This document shows, piece by piece, positions 1 to 9,057 of a stretch of 64,000 nt of DNA. Location: positions 186,001-250,000 of the forward strand of contig NZ_BBIT01000013.1 of assembly GCF_000730625.1 (NCBI RefSeq). The letters are read 5' to 3'. The notes below the pieces were generated by a model. It made no database searches and was not told the origin of the DNA. It saw nothing but the letters and a program-made list of their open reading frames with translations. Both the position numbers and the translations under genes were made by a program. Every line of letters begins with the position of its first letter. Within the stretch, counting starts at the first letter, position 1. This stretch comes from Pseudomonas oryzihabitans NBRC 102199. GTDB taxonomy: Bacteria > Pseudomonadota > Gammaproteobacteria > Pseudomonadales > Pseudomonadaceae.

Positions 1-790
1 GGCGGGTCAGGCCGAACAGCCGGTAGTACTCGCCTTCGCTGGGCAAGAGGCCGCCCTGCATGCGCTCGCGTTGCAGGCGCAGCATGATCACCACGTCCAC
101 GCCGTCCAGGCCCTCGGCCAGGTCGGTGAAGGTGCGTACGCCATAGAGTTCTTCGAGGCCGACCGGCAGCAGGGTGCGCGGGGCGATCACGCGGATGTCG
201 CGGCAACCCAGGGTGCGCAGCGCCAGCATGTCGGAGCGGGCGACCCGCGAATGCAGGATGTCGCCGACTATGGCCACCGACAGGTTGGCGAAATCGCCCT
301 TGTGGCGGCGAATGGTCAGCATGTCGAGCATGCCCTGGGTGGGGTGCGCATGGCGGCCGTCGCCGCCGTTGATGATGGCCACATCGGGACAGACGTGTTC
401 GGCGATGAAGTGGGCGGCGCCGGAGTCGGCGTGGCGCACCACGAACATGTCGGCAGCCATGGCTTCCAGATTGCGCAGGGTGTCGAACAGCGTCTCGCCC
501 TTGCTGGTGGAGGAGGTGGAGACGTTGAGGGTGATGACGTCCGCCGACAGCCGCTTGGCCGCCAGTTCGAAGGTGGTGCGGGTGCGGGTCGAATTTTCGA
601 AGAAGACGTTGCACACGGTCTTGCCGCGCAGCAACGGCACCTTTTTCACCGCCCGGGCACCGACCTCGAGAAAGGAGTCGGCGGTGTCGAGCAATTCGGT
701 GAGGAGTTCGGCGGGCAGGTCGTCGAGTGACAGGAAGTGGCGCAATTGGCCCTGGGCGTTGAGTTGCAGCGAACGCGTAGCGTCGGTCAT
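1..790 (-). CDS. pyrB: Aspartate carbamoyltransferase catalytic subunit (partial, 3' end beyond window)
   Basis: Condenses carbamoyl phosphate with aspartate to N-carbamoylaspartate, the committed step of pyrimidine synthesis, in the cytoplasm. About 263 N-terminal residues are visible, starting [10 protein letters not shown] at 790. The carbamoyl-phosphate loop [13 protein letters not shown] lies near residues 64-76, the [10 protein letters not shown] motif is present, and the usual length is about 330 residues, so the C-terminal aspartate domain lies outside. The gene starts 15 bases after the pyrR stop and should be co-transcribed with pyrR, ruvX and algH. In other pseudomonads pyrB is followed by an inactive dihydroorotase homologue (pyrC') with which it forms a complex; that gene would be beyond the left edge. 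The annotation is secure; only the missing end is uncertain. Confidence 0.97.
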   Translation of the reverse strand, partial: MTDATRSLQLNAQGQLRHFLSLDDLPAELLTELLDTADSFLEVGARAVKKVPLLRGKTVCNVFFENSTRTRTTFELAAKRLSADVITLNVSTSSTSKGETLFDTLRNLEAMAADMFVVRHADSGAAHFIAEHVCPDVAIINGGDGRHAHPTQGMLDMLTIRRHKGDFANLSVAIVGDILHSRVARSDMLALRTLGCRDIRVIAPRTLLPVGLEELYGVRTFTDLAEGLDGVDVVIMLRLQRERMQGGLLPSEGEYYRLFGLTR

Positions 791-805
791 GGCGGCAGAT
801 CCAGG

Positions 806-1315
806 TCAGGCGGCGGGGACGTCGCGGTATTCGAGGGCGAGCGGCGAGGGGCCGGTCAGCTTGACGCGCTGGGTGGGGGCCAGGGTCAGGGTGGCGCCCA
901 CCACGTCAGGCTGGATCGGCAATTCGCGGGCATTGACGTCCAGCAGGCAGACCAGGGTCACACTGGCGGGACGGCCATAGTCGAAGAGTTCGTTGAGCGC
1001 CGCACGCACGGTGCGGCCACTCATCAGCACGTCGTCCACCAGCACCAGGTGGCGCCCGTCGATCTCGAACGGTAGGGCCGAGGGGCGCACCTGGGGGTGC
1101 AGGCCCTTCTGAGTGAAGTCGTCGCGGTAGAAGGAGACGTCCAGGCTGCCCAGCGGGGTGTCCAGGCCGAGTTCGGCCAGCAGGGCCTCGGCGACCCAGA
1201 GGCCGCCGGTATGGATGCCGACGAAGCCGGGGTCGGTGATGCCACGACGATTCAGCGACAGGCGCAGGTCGGCGGCCAGCCGCGGCAGGAGCTCGGCGGG
1301 AGAGGGCAGATGCAT
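806..1315 (-). CDS. pyrR: PyrR bifunctional pyrimidine regulator / uracil phosphoribosyltransferase
   Basis: A 169-residue type I phosphoribosyltransferase. The PRPP-binding loop [17 protein letters not shown] sits around residues 91-107, with the two acidic residues and the SGRT turn expected. In Bacillus PyrR is an RNA-binding attenuation protein. In pseudomonads the homologue lies beside pyrB and a regulatory role has been proposed, while residual UPRTase activity is possible. The start ATG at 1315 lies 2 bases after the ruvX stop, and the stop is 15 bases before pyrB, which implies translation from one message. I see no obvious attenuator hairpin between pyrR and pyrB, because the gap is too short. 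Confidence 0.95.
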   Translation of the reverse strand: MHLPSPAELLPRLAADLRLSLNRRGITDPGFVGIHTGGLWVAEALLAELGLDTPLGSLDVSFYRDDFTQKGLHPQVRPSALPFEIDGRHLVLVDDVLMSGRTVRAALNELFDYGRPASVTLVCLLDVNARELPIQPDVVGATLTLAPTQRVKLTGPSPLALEYRDVPAA

Positions 1316-1317
1316 GG

Positions 1318-1770
1318 CTACTCCGATTGCGGGCGCGCGGCCCGTTCCAGTTGTTGGGTCAGCCAGCCTTCCAGGAGAAGGGCGGCGGCAAGGGCATCCA
1401 CCGGGCGCTCGCGATAGCCGTCGCGCTGACCGCCCTGCAGGCGCTCGCCCTTGGCGGCATAGGTGGTGAGGCGCTCGTCATGGGTATGCACGGGCAAGCC
1501 GTAGCGGCCGTGCAGGCGGCGTGCGAAGCGTTCGGCGCGCTCGCTCATCTCGCTGGAGGTGCCGTCCATGTTCAGCGGCAGGCCGACCACCAGGGCGGTG
1601 GGCCGCCACTCGTCCAGCAGCCGCTGGATCTGCTGCCAGTCGGGTACGCCGTTCTGCGCCTTGAGGGTGAGCAGTTCGCGGGCCTGACCGGTCACGGCCT
1701 GGCCGACGGCGACGCCGATCTGCCGGGTGCCGTAGTCGAAGCCCAGGTAGAGCCCGCTGGGCGCGCTCAT
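1318..1770 (-). CDS. ruvX: Holliday junction resolvase-like / pre-16S rRNA nuclease RuvX (YqgF)
   Basis: A 150-residue RNase H-fold protein. The motifs are complete: [13 protein letters not shown] at the N-terminus (first catalytic Asp), [16 protein letters not shown] in the middle, DERLTTYAA, and [13 protein letters not shown] near the end (last acidic residue). The family acts in 16S rRNA 5'-end maturation in E. coli and has been proposed to process branched DNA. The start codon overlaps the algH stop in an ATGA arrangement, so the two are translationally coupled. Length is normal for the family. Confidence 0.95.
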   Translation of the reverse strand: MSAPSGLYLGFDYGTRQIGVAVGQAVTGQARELLTLKAQNGVPDWQQIQRLLDEWRPTALVVGLPLNMDGTSSEMSERAERFARRLHGRYGLPVHTHDERLTTYAAKGERLQGGQRDGYRERPVDALAAALLLEGWLTQQLERAARPQSE

Positions 1771-2336
1771 GCGTGGCCCGCCTGGCGCGAGAGCAGGCGC
1801 AGGTCGACCCCCAGCAGGGCGGCGGCCGCGCCGAGGCGCTGCTCGCTCGGCGTCTCGAACAGCAGGGCGCTGGTGGCCGGGGTGGTGAGCCAGAGATTGG
1901 CGGCGAGTTCTTCTTCCAGTTGGCCGGGCCCCCAGCCGCTGTAGCCCAGGGTGATCAGGTGGCGGCTCGGACCGGTGCCGTCGGAGAGGGCGAAGAGCAC
2001 GTCCGGCGAGGTGGTCAGGCTCAGTTCTTCGAGTTCCAGGGTGTTCTGGAACACCGGGCCGGCGTCATGCAGGACGAAGCCGCGATCGGTCTGCACCGGA
2101 CCGCCGGCATAGAGCGCCACTCGGGTGTCTTCCGGGGTGGCCGGTATGTCCGGACGCAGCTGTTCGAGCAGGTCGTCCAGGTGCAGGCCATTGGGCCGGT
2201 TGATCACCAGGCCCATGGCGCCGTCCGGGCCATGGTCGACGAGGTAGATCACCGTCTCGGCGAAATTGGGATCGTCCATCTGCGGCATGGCGATCAGGAG
2301 CTGGTGCTGTAGGGTGGTGCTGGAGGTCGGCTTCAT
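1767..2336 (-). CDS. algH: YqgE/AlgH family protein
   Basis: A 189-residue cytoplasmic protein beginning MKPTSSTTLQHQLLIAMPQM. The DPNFAETVIYLVDH and GAMGLVINRP segments identify the YqgE/AlgH (UPF0301) family. In P. aeruginosa AlgH has been linked to regulation of alginate and virulence factors, but its biochemical function is not established. I chose the ATG at 2336 over a TTG three codons upstream because family members begin at the equivalent MK. The stop overlaps the ruvX start by 4 bases, and the tonB stop lies 55 bases upstream. Confidence 0.93.
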   Translation of the reverse strand: MKPTSSTTLQHQLLIAMPQMDDPNFAETVIYLVDHGPDGAMGLVINRPNGLHLDDLLEQLRPDIPATPEDTRVALYAGGPVQTDRGFVLHDAGPVFQNTLELEELSLTTSPDVLFALSDGTGPSRHLITLGYSGWGPGQLEEELAANLWLTTPATSALLFETPSEQRLGAAAALLGVDLRLLSRQAGHA

Positions 2337-2391
2337 GACCGGCAAGTTTCCCGGTTGCGCGGTCCGGCTTCAAGTCCAACGGCGTCCCGGG

Positions 2392-3345
2392 CTATTGACT
2401 GGACAGGCGGTCGCCACGCTCGAAGCGCCAGGTGCGGATGATCTCCAGGCGGTCGATGTCGGCCAGGTCGCCGCTGAAGGGGGCGAAGGGCGCCGCCAGC
2501 CGGACGATGCGCAGCGCCGCCTGATCGAGTACCTGGCGCCCCGAGGACTCCAGCACCTGGACCTCGTAGAGCGAGCCGTCCTTGTTGATGGACACCAGCA
2601 GGCGCAGGCTGCCGTAGAGGCGGTCGCGCTTGGCCTGTTCGGGGTAGTTGAGATTGCCGATGCGCTCGATCTTGCGCCGCCATTCTTCCTTGTAGCGGGC
2701 GCCCTTGTCCTTTTGCGTCGAGGCGGCGTTGATCCGCCAGATCTTCGGCCGCTTGGCGTATTGCTGGCGCTCTTCGGCGAGCTGGGCCTCCAGACTGGCG
2801 AGTTCGGCGGCCTGGCTGTCGGACTCGGGACTCGGCGCATCGCGCTGCTCCCGTTCGGGCGTCTCGCGACTGGGTTCGGCCTTGGTCGGCCGCGCGGCGC
2901 GGGTGGTCACCGCCGCCTTGGGTGCCTGGGCGCGATCCGCTGCGGGCGGGCGGGCTGGGTGCGCGGCCTGGCGGATCTCGCTGTCGTGGAAGGGCGCCTG
3001 CACCGGGGTGCTCGGGGCCGCCGCCTTGTCCAGGGTGCCGCTGCCCTGCTGGTTCTCCTGGGCGAGGAAGTCGGCCTGCTTGGGCGCCTCGTCACTCTTG
3101 AAGCTGGCCAGCGTCACCTCCAGGGTGCGGCTGATCTGGGTGGGCTCGGGCAGCGAAAAGCCGACGCCGAGAATCAGCACGACGTGCAGCAGGGTCGCGA
3201 TGAGCAGCGTGAAGCCCAGGCGGTCGGCGGGACGAACCTGGCTGGCGGGGGAGGAGGCGGTGCTGGGCATTGACTGGGTCGGCAAGGGCAGAGGACGCGC
3301 GGCAGGGCTGGCGCCAGTCTGCGGATTGTGTCCGCGGTTGTCCAT
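2392..3345 (-). CDS. tonB: TonB family energy transducer (TonB3-like)
   Basis: A 317-residue inner-membrane anchored protein. One transmembrane helix (about residues 44-64, LLIATLLHVVLILGVGF) follows an unusually long, Ser/Pro-rich cytoplasmic N-terminus. A charged, Pro/Ala-rich periplasmic spacer comes next, then a C-terminal TonB domain (YGSLRLLVSINKDGSLYEVQ...). It lies between gshB and algH, as does PA0406 (TonB3) of P. aeruginosa, which is reported to be needed for normal twitching and pilus assembly. That fits its position beside the Pil-Chp genes. No exbB/exbD is nearby, so it must use partners encoded elsewhere or act differently from iron-uptake TonB proteins. Confidence 0.88.
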   Translation of the reverse strand: MDNRGHNPQTGASPAARPLPLPTQSMPSTASSPASQVRPADRLGFTLLIATLLHVVLILGVGFSLPEPTQISRTLEVTLASFKSDEAPKQADFLAQENQQGSGTLDKAAAPSTPVQAPFHDSEIRQAAHPARPPAADRAQAPKAAVTTRAARPTKAEPSRETPEREQRDAPSPESDSQAAELASLEAQLAEERQQYAKRPKIWRINAASTQKDKGARYKEEWRRKIERIGNLNYPEQAKRDRLYGSLRLLVSINKDGSLYEVQVLESSGRQVLDQAALRIVRLAAPFAPFSGDLADIDRLEIIRTWRFERGDRLSSQ

Positions 3346-3373
3346 GCCGCCACCGGCGGCACGGACCCTCGCC

Positions 3374-4324
3374 TCAGCCCGCGCGTTGCTGCGCGATCAC
3401 CTCCATGAGGCGCTCGGCGATGCGGGTGTCATAGGCCGCATCGATCTCGCGGATGCAGGTCGGACTGGTGACGTTGATCTCGGTGAGGTGCTCGCCGATC
3501 ACGTCCAGGCCGACAAAGAGCAGGCCGCGCTTGCGCAGTTCCGGGCCCACCGTGGCGGCGATTTCGCGATCCCGCGCCGACAGCGGCTGGGCGACGCCCC
3601 GGCCACCGGCGGCCAGGTTGCCGCGGGTCTCGCCCTGGGCCGGAATGCGCGCCAGGCAATAGTCCACGGGTTGACCGTCGATCATCAGGATGCGCTTGTC
3701 ACCGTCCTTGATGCCTGGCAGGTAGCGCTGGGCGATGATCTGCTGGGTGCCGTGGGCGGTCAGGGTCTCGAGGATCACCGAGAGGTTGGGATCGCCTTCG
3801 CGGTGGCGGAACACCGAGCTGCCGCCCATGCCGTCCAGCGGCTTGAGGATGACGTCGCCATGGGTGCGGGCGAATTCGCGGATGATGTCGGCGCGGCGGC
3901 TGACCAGGGTCGGCGGCGCCAGCTCGGGAAACAGGGTGGCAAAGAACTTCTCGTTGCAGTCGCGCAGGCTGGCCGGGCGATTCACCACCAGGGTGCCGCC
4001 ACGCTCGGCCTGCTCCAGCAGGTAGGTGGCATAGACGAATTCGTTGTCGAAGGGCGGATCCTTGCGCATCAGGATCACGTCCAGCTCGCGCAGGGGCAGG
4101 TCGACGTCCTCGCCAAAGGCGAACCAGCGCTCCGGATCCTGGAACACGTCCAGCTGTCGGCCGCGACCGCGGGCTTCGCCATCGACCTGGTACAGGTCCT
4201 GCATCTCGAAATAGTGCAGGGTCCAGCCGCGCGCCTTGGCCGCCCACAGCATGGCCATGGAGCTATCCTTCTTATAGGAGATGCGTTCGATGGGATCCAT
4301 GACGATCCCCAGGCGGATACTCAT
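3374..4324 (-). CDS. gshB: Glutathione synthetase
   Basis: ATP-grasp ligase that joins gamma-glutamylcysteine and glycine to glutathione in the cytoplasm. It has 316 residues, the normal length, beginning MSIRLGIVMDPIERI. Landmarks are RKDPPFDNEFVYATYLLE, the VNRPASLRDCNEKFF segment, ILKPLDGMGGSSVF (ATP-binding loop) and the C-terminal GLDVIGEHLTEINVTSPT with metal-binding Glu and Asn. An in-frame extension upstream was rejected because family members start at this ATG. It is divergent from pilG with a 220-base gap and heads the minus-strand run to pyrB. Confidence 0.96.
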   Translation of the reverse strand: MSIRLGIVMDPIERISYKKDSSMAMLWAAKARGWTLHYFEMQDLYQVDGEARGRGRQLDVFQDPERWFAFGEDVDLPLRELDVILMRKDPPFDNEFVYATYLLEQAERGGTLVVNRPASLRDCNEKFFATLFPELAPPTLVSRRADIIREFARTHGDVILKPLDGMGGSSVFRHREGDPNLSVILETLTAHGTQQIIAQRYLPGIKDGDKRILMIDGQPVDYCLARIPAQGETRGNLAAGGRGVAQPLSARDREIAATVGPELRKRGLLFVGLDVIGEHLTEINVTSPTCIREIDAAYDTRIAERLMEVIAQQRAG

Positions 4325-4544
4325 TGACGCTAGACCTCGGTTGTACGTGGGCAAGGCGTCAGAATAGCCCTTCGATCCCCTCCAGTGCCAATGCTTGCGC
4401 GATCGTCGTGGCGGGCGGGCCGGTGGTCCGCCACCAGGGGATCTGCGTGGTACGTCACGGTATTGTGTGCTACAAAGAGGCGCCGCCAAAGTGCCCGGAT
4501 CGACATCATTCACGTTTCATCGACGATGAGCTGGTAGCTTGAAC

Positions 4545-4952
4545 ATGGAACAGTATTCGGAAGGGCTGAAGGTCATGGTGATCGACGACTCGAAGACGAT
4601 TCGTCGGACCGCCGAGACCCTGCTCAAGAAAGTTGGCTGCGAGGTCATCACCGCCATCGATGGATTCGATGCGCTCGCCAAGATCGCCGATAGTCACCCC
4701 CACATCATCTTCGTGGACATCATGATGCCGCGACTGGATGGCTATCAGACCTGCGCGCTGATCAAGAACAACAGCGCCTTCCGCGCGACGCCCGTCATCA
4801 TGCTGTCCTCCCGTGACGGGCTCTTCGACAAGGCCAAGGGCCGCATCGTCGGCTCTGACCAGTACCTCACCAAACCCTTCAGCAAAGAAGAGCTGATCGG
4901 TGCGATCAAGACCCACGTCCCCAGTTTCACTCCGCTCGAACAAGCGTCCTGA
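4545..4952 (+). CDS. pilG: Twitching motility response regulator PilG
   Basis: A 135-residue single-domain CheY-like receiver. The acidic pair (VMVIDDSK), the phospho-acceptor Asp in IIFVDIMMPRLDGY, and the KPFSKEEL lysine loop are all present. In P. aeruginosa PilG is phosphorylated by ChpA, interacts with FimL/FimV at the pole, promotes type IV pilus extension and supports CyaB-dependent cAMP production. I chose the ATG at 4545 over a TTG two codons upstream by comparison with PilG proteins, which begin MEQ. It is the first gene of the pilGHIJK-chpABC cluster. Confidence 0.96.
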   Translation: MEQYSEGLKVMVIDDSKTIRRTAETLLKKVGCEVITAIDGFDALAKIADSHPHIIFVDIMMPRLDGYQTCALIKNNSAFRATPVIMLSSRDGLFDKAKGRIVGSDQYLTKPFSKEELIGAIKTHVPSFTPLEQAS

Positions 4953-4992
4953 GTGTCCTGAGGCGGGCGATTCAATCTAGTAGGAAATTTTC

Positions 4993-5358
4993 ATGGCTCG
5001 AATTCTGATCGTCGACGACTCTCCCACCGAGATGTACAAGCTCACAGCCATGCTGGAAAAGCATGGGCATCAGGTGCTCAAGGCCGAGAACGGTGCCGAC
5101 GGCGTCGCCCTGGCCCGCCAGGAGAAGCCGGATGCGGTGCTGATGGATATCGTCATGCCCGGCCTCAATGGCTTCCAGGCCACCCGGCAGCTGACCAAGG
5201 ATGCCGAGACCAGCCACATCCCGGTGGTCATCGTCACCACCAAGGACCAGGAAACCGACAAGGTCTGGGGCAAGCGCCAGGGCGCCAAGGACTACCTCAC
5301 CAAGCCCATTGACGAAGACACCCTGCTGCGCACCCTGGCGGGTGTCCTGCAAGGCTGA
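4993..5358 (+). CDS. pilH: Twitching motility response regulator PilH
   Basis: A 121-residue single-domain receiver (MARILIVDDSPTEMYKLTAML) with the phospho-acceptor in DAVLMDIVMPGLNGFQ and the lysine loop YLTKPIDED. PilH is the second CheY-like output of the Chp system and is thought to draw phosphate away from PilG or promote retraction and reversal. It lies 40 bases after pilG with a GGAAA-type ribosome site just upstream, and 49 bases before pilI. Confidence 0.96.
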   Translation: MARILIVDDSPTEMYKLTAMLEKHGHQVLKAENGADGVALARQEKPDAVLMDIVMPGLNGFQATRQLTKDAETSHIPVVIVTTKDQETDKVWGKRQGAKDYLTKPIDEDTLLRTLAGVLQG

Positions 5359-5407
5359 GGTCTTTCGTCCGTTTCTCGCGGCAGCGCCCCACTGGGCAGG
5401 GAATCCT

Positions 5408-5944
5408 ATGAGCGACGCCACCACGCCCTACGAACTCTTGCGCCTGATCGATCTGCGCTGCCGCGAGCGGGCGGCCGGCCTGCCGGCGCAGCAGGAAAAC
5501 CAGCGCAGCTGGAGCGGTATCGGCTTTCGCCTCGGTGAATTGCGCTTCGTGATTCCCATGGGCGAGGTCAGCGAGATCCTGCCGGAGCCGCGCTTCACCG
5601 CGCTGCCCGGCGTCAAGCCGTGGCTCAAGGGCGTGGCCAACGTGCGTGGTCGCCTGCTGCCGATCGCCGACCTGGGGCAATTCCTCGGCGTGAAGATCCA
5701 GGCCCTGCGCAAACAGCGGCGCATCCTGATCGTCGACCATGGCGACCTCTTCGTCGGGTTGGCGGTTGACGAAGTCCTGGGGATGCAGCATTTCGACATT
5801 GAGGCCTATCGCGAGCACGCCGACAGCGTGCCGGCGGGCCTGCACTTCTTTCTGGAAGGTGTCTTCCAACGCGACGTGCCCTGGCTGGTCTGCAGCCCGC
5901 GCGCCTTGGTCGAGCATCCCGAGTTCATGGACGTCGCGGCCTAG
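5408..5944 (+). CDS. pilI: CheW-like coupling protein PilI
   Basis: A 178-residue protein with one CheW fold ([33 protein letters not shown]-type core, and the [10 protein letters not shown] strand). It couples the PilJ receptor to the ChpA kinase in the polar array. The start ATG at 5408 gives the usual length. The following 161 bases before pilJ contain no gene and no recognisable terminator, so read-through into pilJ is expected. Confidence 0.95.
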   Translation: MSDATTPYELLRLIDLRCRERAAGLPAQQENQRSWSGIGFRLGELRFVIPMGEVSEILPEPRFTALPGVKPWLKGVANVRGRLLPIADLGQFLGVKIQALRKQRRILIVDHGDLFVGLAVDEVLGMQHFDIEAYREHADSVPAGLHFFLEGVFQRDVPWLVCSPRALVEHPEFMDVAA

Positions 5945-6105
5945 CGGGTCGGAGGTCCGGACGCTGCAAGGCGGATCGGGGTCGGGATGGCAGGAGCCGT
6001 CGCCGACGGGTGGGGGTAGGGCGACGAGCACCGGCTTCAAGCAAACCGGTCCGGCGTCCGACAAGGATAGAACTAAAGGAACCAAGGTCCAGGCGGGGGC
6101 CGCTG

Positions 6106-8136
6106 ATGAACAAACTCAATACCGGGAAACTCAACGCGTGGGTCGCGGGCATGTTCGTGGTGCTGATCGTCGCGATCGTGCTGCTGTTCGCCAACTTCGC
6201 GTACCTGGGCACCCAGACCAACTACGATAACCAGTATCAGGGCCAGGCCACCGAGCTGCGCATCCTCTCGCAGCAGCTGGCCAAGAGTGCCAGTGAGGCC
6301 GCGACCGGCAAGGCCGACGCCTTCAAGGACCTGCGCCAGGCCCGTGCCGAATTCGAGCGCCGCCTGAACATCCTGCGCAGCGGCGATCCGCAGACCGGCC
6401 TGCCGGCGTCGCCGGCGATCCTCCGCCCGCGTCTGGACACCCTGGAGTCCCAGTGGGAGGCCCAGCGCAAGCAGGTCGACACCATGCTCGGCAGCGAGCA
6501 GACCGTACTGTCCCTGCACCAGCTGTCCGGCGCCCTGGCCGACACCATCCCCCAGCTGCAGGTCGAGAACGAAGAGATCGTCGACATCCTGATCGAGCGC
6601 GGCGCGCCCGCCAGTCAGGTGGTGGTGGCCCAGCGGCAGGCGCTGCTCGCCGAGCGGATCCTCGGCGCCATCAACAAGATCCTCACCGGCGACGAAGCCG
6701 CCGTGCAGGCGGCCGACAGTTTTGGTCGCGACGCCAGCCTGTTCGGCCGGGTGCTCAAGGCCATGCGCGAAGGCAATGCCTCCATGGGCATCGCCAAGAT
6801 CACCGATCCCGAGGCGGTCGGCCGCCTCAACGAAGCCAACAAGCTGTTCGAATTCGTCTCCGGCAACGTCGACGAGATCCTCGCGACCTCGCCCGAACTG
6901 CTGCAGATCCGGTCCGCCGTGGGTCTGATCTACCGCGGTTCCCAGGCGCTGCTCGGTTCCGCCTCGGACCTGAGCGCCGGCTACGCGTCGCTGGCCCAGA
7001 GCCGCAAGATCAACACCGTGGGCAGCTACCTGCTGGTGTTCATCGCCCTCGGCGCCATCCTCTGCATCGGCTACATCCTGGTGCGCGACACCCGCCGCCG
7101 CCTGGCCGAGACCGACGAGAAGAACCAGCGCAACCAGACCGCCATTCTGCGTCTGCTGGACGAGATCGCCGACCTCGCCGACGGTGACCTGACCGTGCAG
7201 GCCACGGTGACCGAAGACTTCACCGGCGCCATCGCCGACTCCATCAACTACTCCATCGACCAGCTGCGCGAACTGGTGGAAACCATCAACCAGACCGCCG
7301 TCCAGGTGGCCGCCGCCGCCCAGGAATCCCAGGACACCGCCACCGTGCTGGCCGAGGCCTCGGAACACCAGGCCCAGGAAATCGCCGGTGCCTCCGCGGC
7401 GATCAACGAGATGGCCGTGTCCATCGACCAGGTATCCACCAACGCCTCCGAATCCACCGCGGTGGCGGAGCGCTCCGTAGCCATCGCCAACAAGGGCAAC
7501 CAGGTGGTGCACAACACCATCATCGGCATGGACAGCATTCGCGAGCAGATCCAGGACACCGCCAAGCGGATCAAGCGCCTGGGCGAATCGTCCCAGGAGA
7601 TCGGCGACATCGTCGGCCTGATCAACGACATCGCCGACCAGACCAACATCCTGGCCCTGAACGCCGCCATCCAGGCCTCCATGGCCGGTGACGCCGGCCG
7701 CGGCTTCGCCGTGGTCGCCGACGAGGTCCAGCGCCTCGCCGAACGTTCCTCCGGCGCCACCAAGCAGATCGAGGCCCTGGTCAAGGCGATCCAGACCGAC
7801 ACCAACGAAGCGGTCATCTCCATGGAGCAGACCACCTCGGAAGTGGTGCGCGGGGCCGCCCTGGCCCAGGACGCCGGTGTGGCCCTGGAAGAGATCGAGA
7901 AGGTATCCCAGAGCCTCGCCGGGCTGATCCAGAACATCTCCAATGCCGCGCGCCAGCAGTCTTCGTCCGCCAGCCACATCTCCAGCACCATGAACGTGAT
8001 TCAGGAGATCACCTCGCAGACCTCGGCCGGCACCACCGCCACCGCGCGCAGCATCGGCGAGCTGGCCAAGCTGGCCAGCGAGATGCGGCGTTCGGTCTCG
8101 GGCTTCAATCTGCCGAACGAGCAGCCGCTGGGCTGA
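6106..8136 (+). CDS. pilJ: Methyl-accepting chemotaxis protein PilJ
   Basis: A 676-residue inner-membrane receptor of the Pil-Chp system. A first membrane helix lies around residues 13-33 and a second around 308-327 ([19 protein letters not shown]). Between them is a helical periplasmic region with two PilJ-type sensor modules, followed by HAMP and a long coiled-coil signalling domain. The signalling tip has the PilJ-specific form [20 protein letters not shown], with Gln where most chemoreceptors have Glu. PilJ senses surface contact, probably through PilA and retracted pili. The ATG at 6106 gives a protein matching PilJ; a longer upstream reading lacks family support. Confidence 0.96.
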   Translation: MNKLNTGKLNAWVAGMFVVLIVAIVLLFANFAYLGTQTNYDNQYQGQATELRILSQQLAKSASEAATGKADAFKDLRQARAEFERRLNILRSGDPQTGLPASPAILRPRLDTLESQWEAQRKQVDTMLGSEQTVLSLHQLSGALADTIPQLQVENEEIVDILIERGAPASQVVVAQRQALLAERILGAINKILTGDEAAVQAADSFGRDASLFGRVLKAMREGNASMGIAKITDPEAVGRLNEANKLFEFVSGNVDEILATSPELLQIRSAVGLIYRGSQALLGSASDLSAGYASLAQSRKINTVGSYLLVFIALGAILCIGYILVRDTRRRLAETDEKNQRNQTAILRLLDEIADLADGDLTVQATVTEDFTGAIADSINYSIDQLRELVETINQTAVQVAAAAQESQDTATVLAEASEHQAQEIAGASAAINEMAVSIDQVSTNASESTAVAERSVAIANKGNQVVHNTIIGMDSIREQIQDTAKRIKRLGESSQEIGDIVGLINDIADQTNILALNAAIQASMAGDAGRGFAVVADEVQRLAERSSGATKQIEALVKAIQTDTNEAVISMEQTTSEVVRGAALAQDAGVALEEIEKVSQSLAGLIQNISNAARQQSSSASHISSTMNVIQEITSQTSAGTTATARSIGELAKLASEMRRSVSGFNLPNEQPLG

Positions 8137-8176
8137 CCGCAGCGGCCGCATCGCGGTGTGGCGAGGGGGAGATGGG

Positions 8177-9046
8177 GTGAGGGAGTCGAGTTGGGCGTTG
8201 CGCCGTGCTCCCGAGCTGCCGGATGCGGACTTCGAGCGTTGGCGACAGCTGCTCGAGATGCGCGCCGGCATGGTACTGGACGATCGCCAGCGCAGCTTTC
8301 TGCAGATCCAGCTGGCCGCGCGCATGCGCGAACTGGAGATCGCGGATTACGACAGCTACTACCAGGTCGTCTGCGCGGGCATCGGCGGGCGCATCGAATG
8401 GGTCCGGCTGCTCGATCGGCTGACCATCCAGGCCACCCGTTTCTTCCGCCATCCACCGTCCTTCGCGCTGCTGGAAGCCTATGTGAGTGAATTCGCCCGG
8501 ACCACCGAGGGCAACGGTCTGACCCTGTGGAGTCTGGGGTGCGCCAGTGGAGAGGAAGCGTTTTCGATGGCCATCAGTACCGCCGAAGCTCTGGCCCGGC
8601 AGCCACGCCCCCTGACGTTCGCCCTGACCGGTACCGACATCAGCAGCGAAGCCCTGCGCCAGGCGCGGCAGGGGACCTACAGCCTGCAGCGGCTGGCTGG
8701 GGTGCCGGCCAGCCTGCGCGAGCGCTATTTCCGCACCCATGCGGACGGCAGTTTCGAGATCACCGCGGGCCTGGCGGAGCGACTGTGCTTCGCCCGGCTC
8801 AATGTGCTGGAACTGGGGCAGGCCCCCTTGCAGGGGCTCAATGTCATTTTTTGTCAGAACTTGCTGATTTATTTCCGCCGCTGGCTGCGTCGAGACCTGC
8901 TCAACCAGCTGGTCCAGCGGCTTGCACCGGGTGGGCTCTTGGTCCTGGGTGTCGGTGAGGTGAGCAATTGGAGCCACCCGCAACTGGTACCCGTCGATCA
9001 TCCCGAAGTCCTGGCGTTCACCCGCCAGGTAAGCCCCCCGGCATGA
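8177..9046 (+). CDS. pilK: CheR-type methyltransferase PilK
   Basis: A 289-residue SAM-dependent protein-glutamate methyltransferase expected to methylate PilJ. The SAM-binding motif LWSLGCASGEEAFSMAI and the later ALTGTDISSEAL strand are clear, and the RFFRHPPSF segment is the CheR-specific N-terminal junction. I chose the GTG at 8177 because a strong purine-rich ribosome site (GAGGGGGAGA) lies just in front of it. A GTG seven codons earlier has no such site. The stop lies 11 bases before the chpA start. Confidence 0.92.
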   Translation: MRESSWALRRAPELPDADFERWRQLLEMRAGMVLDDRQRSFLQIQLAARMRELEIADYDSYYQVVCAGIGGRIEWVRLLDRLTIQATRFFRHPPSFALLEAYVSEFARTTEGNGLTLWSLGCASGEEAFSMAISTAEALARQPRPLTFALTGTDISSEALRQARQGTYSLQRLAGVPASLRERYFRTHADGSFEITAGLAERLCFARLNVLELGQAPLQGLNVIFCQNLLIYFRRWLRRDLLNQLVQRLAPGGLLVLGVGEVSNWSHPQLVPVDHPEVLAFTRQVSPPA

Positions 9047-9057
9047 CAGGAGCCGAG

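Noticed and set aside
5945-6105. 161-base gap between pilI and pilJ as possible separate promoter or small gene
   Set aside because: A long plus-strand frame extends pilJ into it, but PilJ homologues start at 6106. I found no convincing promoter pair or terminator.
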